The position numbers and the translations under genes are program-made. 64,000 nucleotides of DNA from assembly GCA_033964015.1 (NCBI GenBank), contig CM066912.1:27279532-27343531 (forward strand), in the 5' to 3' direction. The notes under the pieces were generated by a model. That model was not told where the DNA came from. It did not search any database and was given only the letters and a program-made list of their open reading frames with translations. How positions within the stretch are numbered: the stretch's first letter is position 1; each line of letters begins with the position of its first letter. Positions 48,701-56,185 of the stretch are shown here, one piece after another. The DNA is from Scolanthus callimorphus (taxonomy: Eukaryota > Cnidaria > Anthozoa > Actiniaria > Edwardsiidae).

Positions 48701-51700
48701 GTAAATTTAAAGTACGATACGTGAAAACGGGCAATACTACTTTCGCGTATTTAAACCCGAATGGACCACCTACAATGTTTGCACGCGCGTTCTTTACACT
48801 TTGTTGGTAGTTAGTAGTAGTAGTAGTAGCAACACTTTATTTAAACACGCTTGCCCCGACAACCTCAGCTGATTTCCACAAAGGGCGTGTGGACTAAAAA
48901 ATACAATATATCTAAAATTTACAATATTCCGTTACATGTCACTGGCATTTTTAACCATGTGCGCGAAAAAGGCTGATTCTCACTTGAACGCAAGCGCAAG
49001 GATATCAAACTCATACCGGCGTTTCTCTTTTGCGGTTCACTTTAGAACGCAATCGCAGACGCAAGTGCATGAAATTCGAGACGTTGCGTTCGCTTGTGCT
49101 TGCGCTTGCGTCTAGTGTGAATCAAGTGAACGCAAGCACAAGCAAACAGAAACATATAACTTAGTTGAAACATGTAACGGTGAACCATGCTGTGGATTAT
49201 TCATGGCGAGTTTATGACCAAATTTGGTCAATAATGAACTCTCGACTGCTAACCCAAGCAGGTTTTCTCTTCATGATATTTCATGTTTTGCTAAAATAAA
49301 GTAGAGCAACAGTGGTAAGTGATAATATACTAACATTTAACATCTTGAGGTCTTGCAACAACATTACTTTAAAAATCAGTTCAATTAGTGTTTATTCTGC
49401 GAATATTCCGCAGCTTGGCACTAAAGCAATGTATGATTGTTACACGTTTCAACTCACTTATATGTTTCTGAAGCAAAATTATCAATGTATGATTCACACC
49501 TTCCTTGCGCTTTTGTTCCAGTGAGAACCAGGAATGGTGCATAATTTGACAGCTTTTTGTAGAAATGCCCATTGTTTTTGTTTCTTTTCCAGGCTTTGGA
49601 TGGTTTTATAGTGGTTATCACTCAAGATGGACAGCTTTTTTATGTTTCTGAAAATGTTCGTGAATTCTTGGGATATTCTCAGGTAGGTTGAATCAGCACT
49701 TTATTATTTAGGGAGGTACATTATAGCTGTTTCAGGTAACACGCGACCCAGCGCGTTCAAAACATTTTTTGGCAGTTGGGTTTTTCTGTGTAGCCAATCA
49801 AACCACGTGAGCCAATCAGATCCTTGCCTAGTTTCGCCTAGTGCAGTGAATTGGCTTCTGTCGCGACCTGTCTCGCAAGGGAAGCCAAACAAATGCACTG
49901 GGCAAGGATTGATTGGCCCACACGGATTGCTTTGATGGACAGCGCAGAAAAAAACAACTGACAAACTCCAAGAATCTGACAAGGGCGAAGTCGCGTGTTA
50001 CCTGAAACAGCTGTAAACACGCTGTCTCGTGGAAAGCCTGATGAAGAACGATGTCGAGTGTTTCATATAGGTTATCAGACGAATCATTTAATGTCCAGAA
50101 AAAGAAGGAATAAAATCTATACAAATTAAGATCGCATATTCTAAACGCCTTCACGCTTATAATTTTCTATGTTGAAGCTTGATGAATTAGTGAGTTTGAG
50201 AAGTATTCTAAATAGAGTCTGATTTATGGAAAGTCTAGGCTTCACACTGAAGTACATCCCCAGTTGTTCACTGTGTAATTTAATTTTCTCATACTATAAT
50301 TGTTCTATGTAGTCCTTCCCGCATCGACTAGCTTGCTATTTGCGGGTTTGCATTCGTAATAAAATTTGTTTTTTGTTTGTTGTTGCGGTGTAGTTGATTA
50401 CTGCGGTTTTCAGAATTCTGCGAACTCTCGCTAACGATTTCCAACCGTCAAACCGCCTTCTGGCTTCCGTCAATCAAACTCCCGAGTCTTTTCGTCGTTA
50501 CTCTTAGTGCTTTTGATTGGCCAGCACGTAACGTTGTTGTCGCGACAGGAAGCCATTTTAGCACTGCTTAGGCGCTGGCCAATCAAAAAGCACAAAGAGT
50601 AACGACGAAAAGACTCGAGAGTTTGATTGACGGAAGCCAGAAGGCGGTTTTACGGTTGGAAATCAATAACGAGAGTTCGCAGAATTACGAAAACCGCAGT
50701 AATCTTGTGTTTAATTTTTGTGTTCCCAGGCTGCGGTTATCCACCAAAGTATTTACAAATTCCTACACATAGACGATCAGGATATGGTCAAGCTCAAACT
50801 CGCCTGGCCAAATAATGTATCCAAGGAAGCTGCCAAGGTAAGTAAAGAGCCTCTGTCCACCAGCATTTTGTAGGCTGTTCTCCCGTGTACGAACCTGTAA
50901 CAACCCACGAGTTACGTCACAAAAGCTTCCTTTGTTTAGTAGAACGAATCCTGATGAAAGGAGAGCTGAACACAAAGGTGTCCTCTGGGAATAGTTCTTA
51001 CACGGCGGAACACCCATTTTGTTAGGCTACCGACATACTGAGTCAGAGAAAAGATCATATTCCATGGGCTTATTTAGAGAATGTAGACCAATATTCTTGA
51101 TTGAATTTGGTAAATCAAATAAAAAACGTTGTATACTAAATCGGTCTTTACGTCTTGTTGCCACCCAATTCAGATCATGTGATGATTCCTTTGGGTCGTT
51201 ACAATTGTCAAATGTTTCTCACTCGACCGAGTGCACGAGTGTATGTGCAGAACTAACAAAACTATCCACCCAAAGGAATCATCACATGATATGAATTGGG
51301 TGGCAACAAGATGTAAACGCCGTTAGCCGATTTGGTCTATTGTCCTGATTGTTCTTGCAATCACTTCTTCACTCATGGGAATATTATGGGGGAGGGGGTG
51401 CTTTTTATTGCCAGTGCCTTGATTCAGCAAAATTCGCCTGTTATTTCAGCTACGTGACACCGAAATAGCAAATCACTAGCCACGTTGATGGCAAAATGAC
51501 AGCTGATAGCCAGTTCTCTTTGTTTTATTACAGAATGAAAGTGAAATGCGAAGACGCGATTCCGTGTCGCACAAACAGGAGAATGGCAAAGTCGCCGAGA
51601 GTAGCGAGCTTGAAAAACTCAACAGAAGTTTTACATGCCGAATGAAGTGCACACTCAACCACGGGGGAGGCTTCTATAAGGTGCGTTAAAGACTCATCAT

Positions 51701-54541
51701 CAACCGACAGCATTTGCGGGCTTTTAGCCAATCAGAGCAGCCGAAAAACAATGGATCAGTTTTAAAACGAAAGAAAACGGGGTGCAAAGGCTACCGGTTG
51801 ATGATGAAGTGGTTCGAGCCCGTCGTAGACTGCTTGCAGCCCTTCTTCGGCGAACGTCCGTAACATCGAGAGAATAACTTGACACTTGTAAACAAATCGA
51901 AGCGCGCCGCAAGAAAAAAAAGTTCCCTCGATTTACAGACGTTCGCCGAAGAAGGGCTGCAAGCAGTCTAAGCCCGTCGACACCGCCCCCCGTTACTAGC
52001 ATGCGAAGGATTAAGAAGTGCTCATTGGCTGGTTACCACCCGACCCACAATTCTTTTCTATAACTATGGTGCTCCGCTTACGTGCGCCGGAGTAGCGAGA
52101 GCTCCGCTCCACCACAGTAAGAATAACATTTTTCATTTCTGTAGTTGTTCAAGCTGAGTGGCCGACTTCGTGAGATCCAGACGCGAAAAAGAGACGGTGA
52201 TGTAGTCGAATACGGACTGTTTGCCATCTGCTCCCCGGCGCATAATCCAAACGGCAGTTCATCTGCCTCATCGGTCAAGAAAGAGGTCGCGATTACGGCA
52301 CAGAAAAGAATCGAGCGAACCATAAGTGATCCACTAGGAGCCAGGTAAGGATTGTATGCTTGGAATATCATGCTTGGAAATAGCAATAGACCGCCTTTTC
52401 CGCTTGATTGGTGGTTTTGCTAGGTTTCTTTTGTTTTCTTGTAATGTACGTGAAAATTCATTAATATTGATGTGTGGAAACAAAGAACATTCTACGCTTG
52501 AGAACCAGTTGGGTAAACAAACCACAGGGCCCCCACTCAAGTGGAAATAGGTCTGTTAAGGGTTGCTTACAGCTGTTTCATTTGACCATGTAAGGTAAAA
52601 GTTGAGTGTAGATTCCCAGCCGTTTTACACGATTGACAGCCTAGTATTATTACGAACCGGTTTAGAGCGCACATTTGAATAGCCAGTCAGAACATGTACG
52701 TTTTCCAGTGCATCTTGAAAAGAAAAAATATATTTGTTTTCGTCGTATAATAAATAACTTATTAGATGTTTTTTCATGTAATACTGGCGGGTATCTTACG
52801 TCGTTGCTCGCATTTTCGCAACTTGTAAAATTTCAGCCCGTATTACATGAAAAACCATGCAAGGAGCCGACCATTTGACTTTTGAGGGGAGGGGTGGATG
52901 ATTGTTTTTGCAAGATTTGTTTTTATTTCTCTGTTGAGGACTATAACAAATAATTATGCCGTGCAGGATATTTTTGTTTTAAAAATCATCCCCCCCCCCC
53001 CCCCCCCCCTCAGAAGTCAAATGGTCGGCCCCTAATAAGATACATTTGACATTAAGTCAGATACATTTTGGTGTTTGTGTTTGATTGGAAACAATAATAA
53101 TAATAAATAAATAAATAAAATGACGGCAACATGTTTTTATTTTTTCAGACGGAATGCCTACCCTCCGCAGGCGATGATGAGACCATCTCACATCGGGACC
53201 TTCCTGTATCCTGATGCCCGTGCACCTTTCAGTCCGCTGGCCTCTCCAACTGCATCTTCAGATTCCGAGCATCCCTCTCCTGCATCTAGTCAAACCGGAA
53301 GAACCGGTTCCATGGAGCAGGAGAGTCGAAGTGATATCAGTGAACATTCGAGCTCGTCCAGAACCAGTTTGGATAACGAGATGAGAGAGCGCCTGATGGC
53401 GGCGAACAAGGCGAGGATGGTGAGCTACCGATTTGACAGAAAAGGAAGAGCAATGAATTTCGGCGAAGTCTCGCAGGGCGAGGACATCGAGTCGAGTGCA
53501 AGGAAGAGATCCCGAAGTGTGGCCGATACGTCCGAGCTTCGTCCGAATGATTACGAAGTGATGCGAAACGGTCGTCCGTTTGGAATCGGGGCTGGTACGT
53601 CCCTTCCGTCAATCGCCGAAATTAAAACGGAAGAGAAATCGGAAGCCGGCGCTGGAACGGAAGCTTCCCGAGCGAAGGCCGAAGCTGTCACCCGCAGACC
53701 GCCGAACAGTTACGACAACAGGTTGGACGCAGCCAGGGGACTGGTGAATCTGGCGGGTATGCCGATCCCCTACGCGGGCCTCTACCCGTTCCCCGAGTTC
53801 ATGTACCCGGATGTTATGTTCCCTCGCCTCGATCCCATGCACTCGCCTCTGGACGTCTCGCACATGCGCAATCCATTCGACCCGCATAATCCTTGTTATG
53901 TTGGAAACGACCCGTGCAACCAAATGGCGATGAGGCGCTGGCTTAGCACATCGGATCTGTACCGCGCGCAAATGAATCCCATGCTAGCCGCACAGACAAG
54001 CCTCATGAGCCCCGTTGAGCGCATGCGCTATCTTCAGTTCCCTTTCCCCTATGGTGGCTTCCCATATCCTGGTCATATGCCGTTCGACATGGCTTCCGGG
54101 CTCAGTGAACGCAACCTGCCAGAGTTTATCGCGAAGCGAAAGGAAGGCGAGAACTCCGAACCGCAAACACCGACGGTGAAGGAGTTACCTGCCGAAGATG
54201 CCGACGCGGACGTCGTCGTTGATCCGACGTCTTCTCCGAAGTCGGATACCTCTCGAGAAAGCATCGTTGTGAAGATGGAGAAAATAGAAGGTCGGTCGAG
54301 TTGCCCGACGGAAAAGCCGAGCTCGCCACGAAAGGTGCCCGACGACGAGGAGCGAATCACAAACGGACTCAAGAAGATCGGAGAGCAGCCGAGCGGGGAC
54401 GGGGAGAGAAGGGAGGAAAACGTGAATCATTTTCGCGTGAACTTGACAGGGATACAGGCAGAGTTCGCAAGCAGATTGGAGAATCTGAACAAGTCCTTTT
54501 CGCAGTCTTTCGCTGGGGATGTAAAGAAGCAAGATAAGTAG
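24618..54541 (+). CDS. Aryl hydrocarbon receptor family bHLH-PAS factor without PAS-B (AHR/AHRR-like)
   Basis: AhR-family factors bind DNA as heterodimers with ARNT through a bHLH domain; PAS-A helps dimerisation and PAS-B binds ligand. Exons read here: 24618-24715, 41078-41238, 44636-44723, 49593-49682, 50730-50837, 51534-51680, 52145-52344, 53149-54541. The bHLH (about residues 36-86) has [20 protein letters not shown] and YLRAKSFF, close to human AHR. PAS-A covers [16 protein letters not shown] (human DVIHQSVYELIH), SFTCRMKC (human CFICRLRC) and YGLFAI. After PAS-A the gene splices straight into a 464-residue low-complexity tail, so PAS-B and its PAC motif are absent, as in vertebrate AHRR. 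One short exon between exons 3 and 4 is unresolved; with a 19-nt candidate the protein is 767 aa. AHR and AHRR cannot be told apart from homology here. Confidence 0.87.
29242..30218. mobile_element. ~980-bp element with inverted ends in intron 1
   Basis: Ends TTTTCATAAACCCGTGAAAT (29242-29261) and ATTTCACGGGTTTATGAAAA (30199-30218). CATCTCCAG/CTGGAGATG and CCTTAAG inverted pieces lie further in. A nested inverted pair (CAAATGAGGATGGCTG/CAGCCATCCTCATTTG) sits at about 29565-29675. The 115-codon minus frame across it has no known motif. Confidence 0.65.
31132..31430. repeat. ~102-bp tandem repeat, 3 copies
   Basis: GTGGCGGAGACA starts at 31138, 31240 and 31343, each followed by TATCCAATATCCAC(A/G)GTTTT and GGTCTGCTAGTAT(C/G)ATAGG. 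The first spacing is 34 codons, so the minus frame at 30951-31313 repeats its peptide (KRR..Y.TSRPK.WILD); the second spacing breaks the frame. Confidence 0.85.
31709..31795. repeat. ~35-bp tandem repeat
   Basis: Three copies of AGGGC(G/A)CGCA(A/G)(A/G)GA(T/G)TT(G/A)TGGGATA, the last slightly diverged. Confidence 0.7.
32925..33170. repeat. Element with palindromes (CTAGTCTGTGCCGGCCTT ends)
   Basis: AAAGGCCGGCACTAGTCTGTGCCGGCCTTT is itself a palindrome (about 32928-32957). CTAGTCTGTGCCGGCCTT recurs as a direct copy near 33149-33166. Between them lie inverted TTTGTCCCAGGGAC/GTCCCTGGGACAAA pieces. Confidence 0.6.
33320..33610. mobile_element. TAGACTGCTTGCAG MITE (MULE-like), copy 1
   Basis: Terminal inverted repeats TAGACTGCTTGCAG (33320-33333) and CTGCAAGCAGTCTA (33597-33610). 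Flanks TACAAACTG and TACAAATTG form a 9-bp target duplication with one mismatch. Confidence 0.8.
33700..34125 (+). mobile_element. CCCTAAAAAATAC element, copy A
   Basis: Contains many ACCCCTAAAAAATAC motifs and ends in a C run. An inverted, closely similar copy is at 35237-35632. Shared blocks include GGGAAACTCGAATTTTGACC, CTGGCCGTTTATT and CCTCTCGAGTTTCAAATACA. Confidence 0.75.
34885..35232. repeat. CATGTAATAC MITE family, longest copy
   Basis: Contains ATGCGAGCAACGAGTAAAAT, AACATCTAATGAGTTATTTA, TATTATACGACG and, on the right, TATGGTAAAATGACGTCACA and GTCGTATAATAA. It sits between the two inverted CCCTAAAAAATAC elements. Confidence 0.6.
35237..35632 (-). mobile_element. CCCTAAAAAATAC element, copy B (inverted)
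   Basis: Reverse complement of the 33700-34125 element, starting with a G run, with GTATTTTTTAGGGGTT repeats and TTCGAGTTTCCCGACGGTCA at the right. The pair could fold into a ~400-bp stem with a ~1.1-kb loop. Confidence 0.78.
36389..37017. mobile_element. ATCGAT-rich DNA transposon with perfect 6-bp TSD
   Basis: Ends CCCGGCGTAACAAATCGATA and ATCGATTTGTTACGCCGGG. Flanks are ACTATT on both sides (36383-36388, 37018-37023). Both sides are packed with AATCGAT/ATCGATAAAAATCGAT units around a 230-bp non-repetitive core (36600-36830) that carries a 76-codon frame without known motifs. Confidence 0.88.
38238..38578. mobile_element. TA-flanked MITE (Tc1/mariner-like)
   Basis: Ends CACTCTTTTTTTATAAGAAC and GTTCTTATATAAAAAAGAGTG, with TA on each side; inner TAAGAAC motifs recur. 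The TA flank and end structure suggest a Tc1/mariner origin. Confidence 0.75.
41078..41238 (+). CDS. AhR-like exon 2 (bHLH)
   Basis: Acceptor TTTTTAG, donor GTAAGA; phase 2 in, 1 out. It encodes the whole helix-loop-helix, from [13 protein letters not shown] to [10 protein letters not shown]. The DNA-contact residues H, R, D and R of the basic region and the AhR-type loop [14 protein letters not shown] are present. Confidence 0.95.
43630..43975 (+). repeat. Dispersed GGATATTACACGGTGGCGCG element, copy 1
   Basis: About 340 bp, starting TATAGAGGATATTACACGGT and ending CTTGTGTCTATATAATAA. Inside are inverted pieces (CAATATTTTAC/GTAAAATATT) and the palindrome ATATCCTCACTAGTGAGGATAT. A direct copy is at 62035-62363. 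Confidence 0.8.
44636..44723 (+). CDS. AhR-like exon 3 (bHLH to PAS-A linker)
   Basis: Acceptor TTTTTCCAG, donor GAG|GTAAAT; phase 1 in, 2 out. It encodes [15 protein letters not shown], then [14 protein letters not shown]. Human has a linker of similar length here. The phase-2 end does not match exon 4 (phase 0), so a short exon is missing or another donor is used. Confidence 0.6.
44736..44893. mobile_element. GGTTCC/poly-C foldback in AhR-like intron 3
   Basis: Inverted ends TGTGTGGTTCCAGAAAATAT and ATATTCTCTGGAACCACACA, with a C run and (CA)n inside. It starts 13 bp after the exon 3 donor. A related fragment is at 44330-44470, just upstream of exon 3. Confidence 0.75.
44960..45335. repeat. 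ACACCCTA(T/C) repeat element in AhR-like intron 3
   Basis: GGGGTGTGCCACCGTCACCT at the left and AGGGTGGCACATACCTGT at the right are roughly inverted. Repeated CACCCTATCC(C)AGACCT motifs lie between. Confidence 0.55.
45400..45830. repeat. CCATTTCCATC family, long copy
   Basis: Contains GGTTTGTTAAATGACCTTTT, AAATCAGCTGATGGAAATGG and GACTCAGTATGTTGCTAGG. The right part is an inverted match of 13455-13550. Confidence 0.55.
48471..48489 (+). CDS. AhR-like candidate microexon
   Basis: A 19-nt piece after acceptor TTTCTTGTGCAG that has the needed phase (2 in, 0 out). It encodes S-ILEILF before ALDGF and brings the linker to 36 residues, as in human AHR. The donor (GTGACG) is weak and the expected LLQ is not seen, so this is only a candidate. 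Confidence 0.25.
48955..49150. repeat. AACGCAAGCGCAAG repeat cluster
   Basis: Several direct and inverted copies of (G)AACGCAAGC(G/A)CAAG/CTTGCGCTTGCGT, with TCACTTGAACGCAAG near the left and TCAAGTGAACGCAAG at the right. An (AGT)n microsatellite precedes it at 48813-48830. Confidence 0.5.
49593..49682 (+). CDS. AhR-like exon 4 (PAS-A start)
   Basis: 30 codons, phase 0 at both ends; acceptor TTTTCCAG, donor GTAGGT. It encodes [13 protein letters not shown] and [15 protein letters not shown], aligning with human ALNGFVLVVTTDA and FYASSTIQDYLGFQQ; the exon limits match those I recall for human. Confidence 0.93.
49725..50012. mobile_element. Foldback MITE in AhR-like intron 4
   Basis: Ends AGCTGTTTCAGGTAACACGC and GCGTGTTACCTGAAACAGCT. 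The inner part (GTCGCGAC, CAGTGAATTGGCTTCTGT) resembles 27165-27260 and 47915-47990. It starts 43 bp after the exon 4 donor. Confidence 0.8.
50396..50704. mobile_element. 309-bp near-perfect palindrome in AhR-like intron 4
   Basis: Arms of about 135 bp: GATTACTGCGGTTTTC at the left end and GAAAACCGCAGTAATC at the right, then CGCCTTCTGGCTTCCGTCAA and its complement, and CGTCGTTACTC/GAGTAACGACG. The loop is about 40 bp. It ends 25 bp before exon 5, across the expected branch-point region. Confidence 0.85.
50730..50837 (+). CDS. AhR-like exon 5 (PAS-A)
   Basis: 36 codons, phase 0; acceptor TGTTCCCAG, donor GTAAGT. It encodes [18 protein letters not shown] and KLKLAWP, aligning with human DVIHQSVYELIHTEDRA and QLHWALNP. 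A 309-bp hairpin ends 25 bp upstream. Confidence 0.94.
51140..51330. mobile_element. Hairpin MITE in AhR-like intron 5
   Basis: Arms AAATCGGTCTTTACGTCTTG and TAGCCGATTT; CTTGTTGCCACCCAATTCA and TGAATTGGGTGGCAACAAG; GATTCCTTTGGGT and ACCCAAAGGAATC. Confidence 0.78.
51534..51680 (+). CDS. AhR-like exon 6 (PAS-A)
   Basis: 49 codons, phase 0; acceptor TTTTATTACAG, donor GTGCGT. A charged insert is followed by [19 protein letters not shown], aligning with human ERCFICRLRCLLDNSSGFL. Confidence 0.9.
51826..51970. mobile_element. TAGACTGCTTGCAG MITE (MULE-like), copy 2, in AhR-like intron 6
   Basis: Ends TAGACTGCTTGCAGCCCTTC and GAAGGGCTGCAAGCAGTCTA, with inner TTCGGCGAACGT/ACGTTCGCCGAA. The perfect 9-bp target duplication AGCCCGTCG is at 51817-51825 and 51971-51979. 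Confidence 0.9.
52145..52344 (+). CDS. AhR-like exon 7 (PAS-A end)
   Basis: Phase 0 in, 2 out; acceptor TTTCTGTAG, donor GTAAGG. It encodes [16 protein letters not shown] and [11 protein letters not shown], aligning with human FQGKLKYL...LALFAIATP. The basic, serine-rich stretch after it leads directly into the tail exon. Confidence 0.9.
52740..52858. repeat. CATGTAATAC MITE family, copy in AhR-like intron 7
   Basis: CGTCGTATAATAAATAACTT, ATTAGATGTTTTTTCATGTA, TACTGGCGGG and GTCGTTGCTCGCATTTTCGC; ends in ATTACATGAAAAACCATG. Confidence 0.6.
52862..53032. mobile_element. GGCCGACCATTT hairpin MITE in AhR-like intron 7
   Basis: Ends GAGCCGACCATTTGACTTTT and AGAAGTCAAATGGTCGGCCC, with G and C runs inside; second copy of the family at 14669-14859. 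(AATAA)n follows at 53090-53118. Confidence 0.78.
53149..54541 (+). CDS. AhR-like exon 8 (long C-terminal tail, stop)
   Basis: Acceptor TTTTTTCAG, phase 2 in; 464 codons to TAG at 54539-54541, followed by no further obvious exon. It is GC-rich compared with its surroundings. The tail has a Ser/Pro-rich start, a Met/Pro/aromatic middle ([16 protein letters not shown]) and a charged end. No PAS fold is recognisable. Two SUMO-type sites (hydrophobic-K-x-E) are visible: IKTE (53621-53632) and VKME (54269-54280). The ATG at 53120 is intronic, so translation does not start there. Confidence 0.9.
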
Positions 54542-54769
54542 AAATTTCACTCAAAGGTTTTTTGTAGGTGTTACGGAAAATATCTTTTTCAAAGCGAGAT
54601 TCTGAAATAAGTAGCTGTTGCACTGTCTGCGGGTGCTTTCTCTCAGTAGTGTAGAACGTTTTGAGTTGAGACAAACAAACTGTTTTCGATTCGAGCGCGA
54701 AACGTGCGCGTGGATATTTGACTTGATGACGATTTCACCAAACTTTCATGTCGAGCTCGAAGTGTAAAT

Positions 54770-55322
54770 ATATCTTATTAGATGTTTTTTCATGTAATAC
54801 GGGCGACAGAGCGGAAATGACCTGTTTAGATCACTAAATTTCAAATAATAAGGACAGGTTAACTCAGATAAGCTTGATTTTTTGCATACAGACTCCTTGC
54901 CTGAATAACAACAAAATATCAAAATGACTTTTTTTCTAATGGATCCGTCTTTGAGATATTAGGCTTTCAACTTTGGTTTCTCTGCCATTTTATGGGAGAA
55001 TTAGTACTTTGATCAGGAATTCTGCAAACTTTGTTCAAACATATCTAAAATTCATATTCTTCAAATTTCTTGAAAATTTGGAATTAAGCTTTCGGTCATA
55101 GTAACTCTTTGTATACGGAATCTTGAGCTTATATATTTAAATATGGCGAAGTTAGACATTTCATTTTTGGTCATTTCCGCTCTGTCAATACGGGCAGATA
55201 TTTTACGCGTTGCGGACGAATGCGAGCAACGAGTAAAATACGGCTTTTGCGTGTAATTCGGCTCCATATATGCACTCAATTGTGACCTTATATGGTAAAA
55301 TGATGTCACAGTCGTATAATAA
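54770..55322. repeat. CATGTAATAC MITE family, copy split by a second MITE
   Basis: The left part 54770-54804 (TTATTAGATGTTTTTTCATG) and the right part 55187-55322 (GAGCAACGAGTAAAATA, TATGGTAAAATGATGTCACA, GTCGTATAATAA) match other copies. The element at 54805-55186 interrupts it. Confidence 0.75.
54805..55186. mobile_element. Nested MITE (GACAGAGCGGAAATGACC ends) with 9-bp TSD
   Basis: Ends GACAGAGCGGAAATGACC (54805-54822) and GGTCATTTCCGCTCTGTC (55169-55186). AATACGGGC is duplicated exactly at 54796-54804 and 55187-55195. A 9-bp duplication fits MULE-type transposition. Confidence 0.9.
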
Positions 55323-56185
55323 TTTTACATACAAAGCTCAACTGATGTTTTACTCGAGCAGCAGTCGCGCTAATCTCACTTGCAAAATCCACAAATTGCG
55401 CGCTATCTATATACGTAGAACTACTCTTGATTTGAAAAAGATATTTTCCAGTTGTACTATAGGTCTTGCATGTGTTTAGATATCACGATGGTTTAAGAAT
55501 TTATCGCGCTAGCTACCTCACAGTAGCTGTAGCACCTTCTCTTTGGTACTCTGTCCGTCAGGTGCCCTAGAGTGGCAAAATATTAGGCAAAAATTACTAT
55601 TCTAATTAATCAAGGGAGTGAGATTCCGCGATTTCGTCAGATTAAGTGCGACTCACGAAAATGCACAGAAGCGCTAGCCGCGGGCATTTTACACTACAAG
55701 AAATTTTACATTCAAAATTGAAAAAAAAAAATGAAAAGTTCAAAAAGCGGCCTGAACCTACCACATGTACTTCTTCGGATGACAGACGAAATGTCAACCT
55801 TGTGCAAAACATGCTCAATGGACATGTTTTATTACTACTTTGAGCGAGCCATATTGTATGAAGTTAGCCAGTCACAAAGCGAGTACAGAACATAAGGTAT
55901 TGGCTTTTGTGCTATCGAAAGATTCTTGTAACAAACAGAACTTAATACTGTAACTGTACAGTAACGTTTTTTCGGGATGGCCCGCTTGAGGTAGTCACAC
56001 AGTAATTGGTGTTACTCAGGTTCTACCTTAGGACCTTTTTGGGAAACAAAGCGGCAGAAATAAGGTTGCTGCTACCACTTGTACTTCTTATATCGGAGAG
56101 AGAGAGAGAGAGAGAGAGGAGGAGTGAAACGGTGAAAAATCGAGAAATGTAGCATTTTCTATGCTTAGTTCTCGTATAGCTACCA

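Noticed and set aside
53120..53148. In-frame ATG upstream of the last AhR-like exon, suggesting a single-exon 473-codon gene
   Set aside because: A strong acceptor TTTTTTCAG lies at 53148 and exon 7 joins in the right phase, so the ATG is intronic.
53337..54674. Several minus-strand open frames of 60-121 codons
   Set aside because: They are shadows of the GC-rich last AhR-like exon and have no homology or splice logic.
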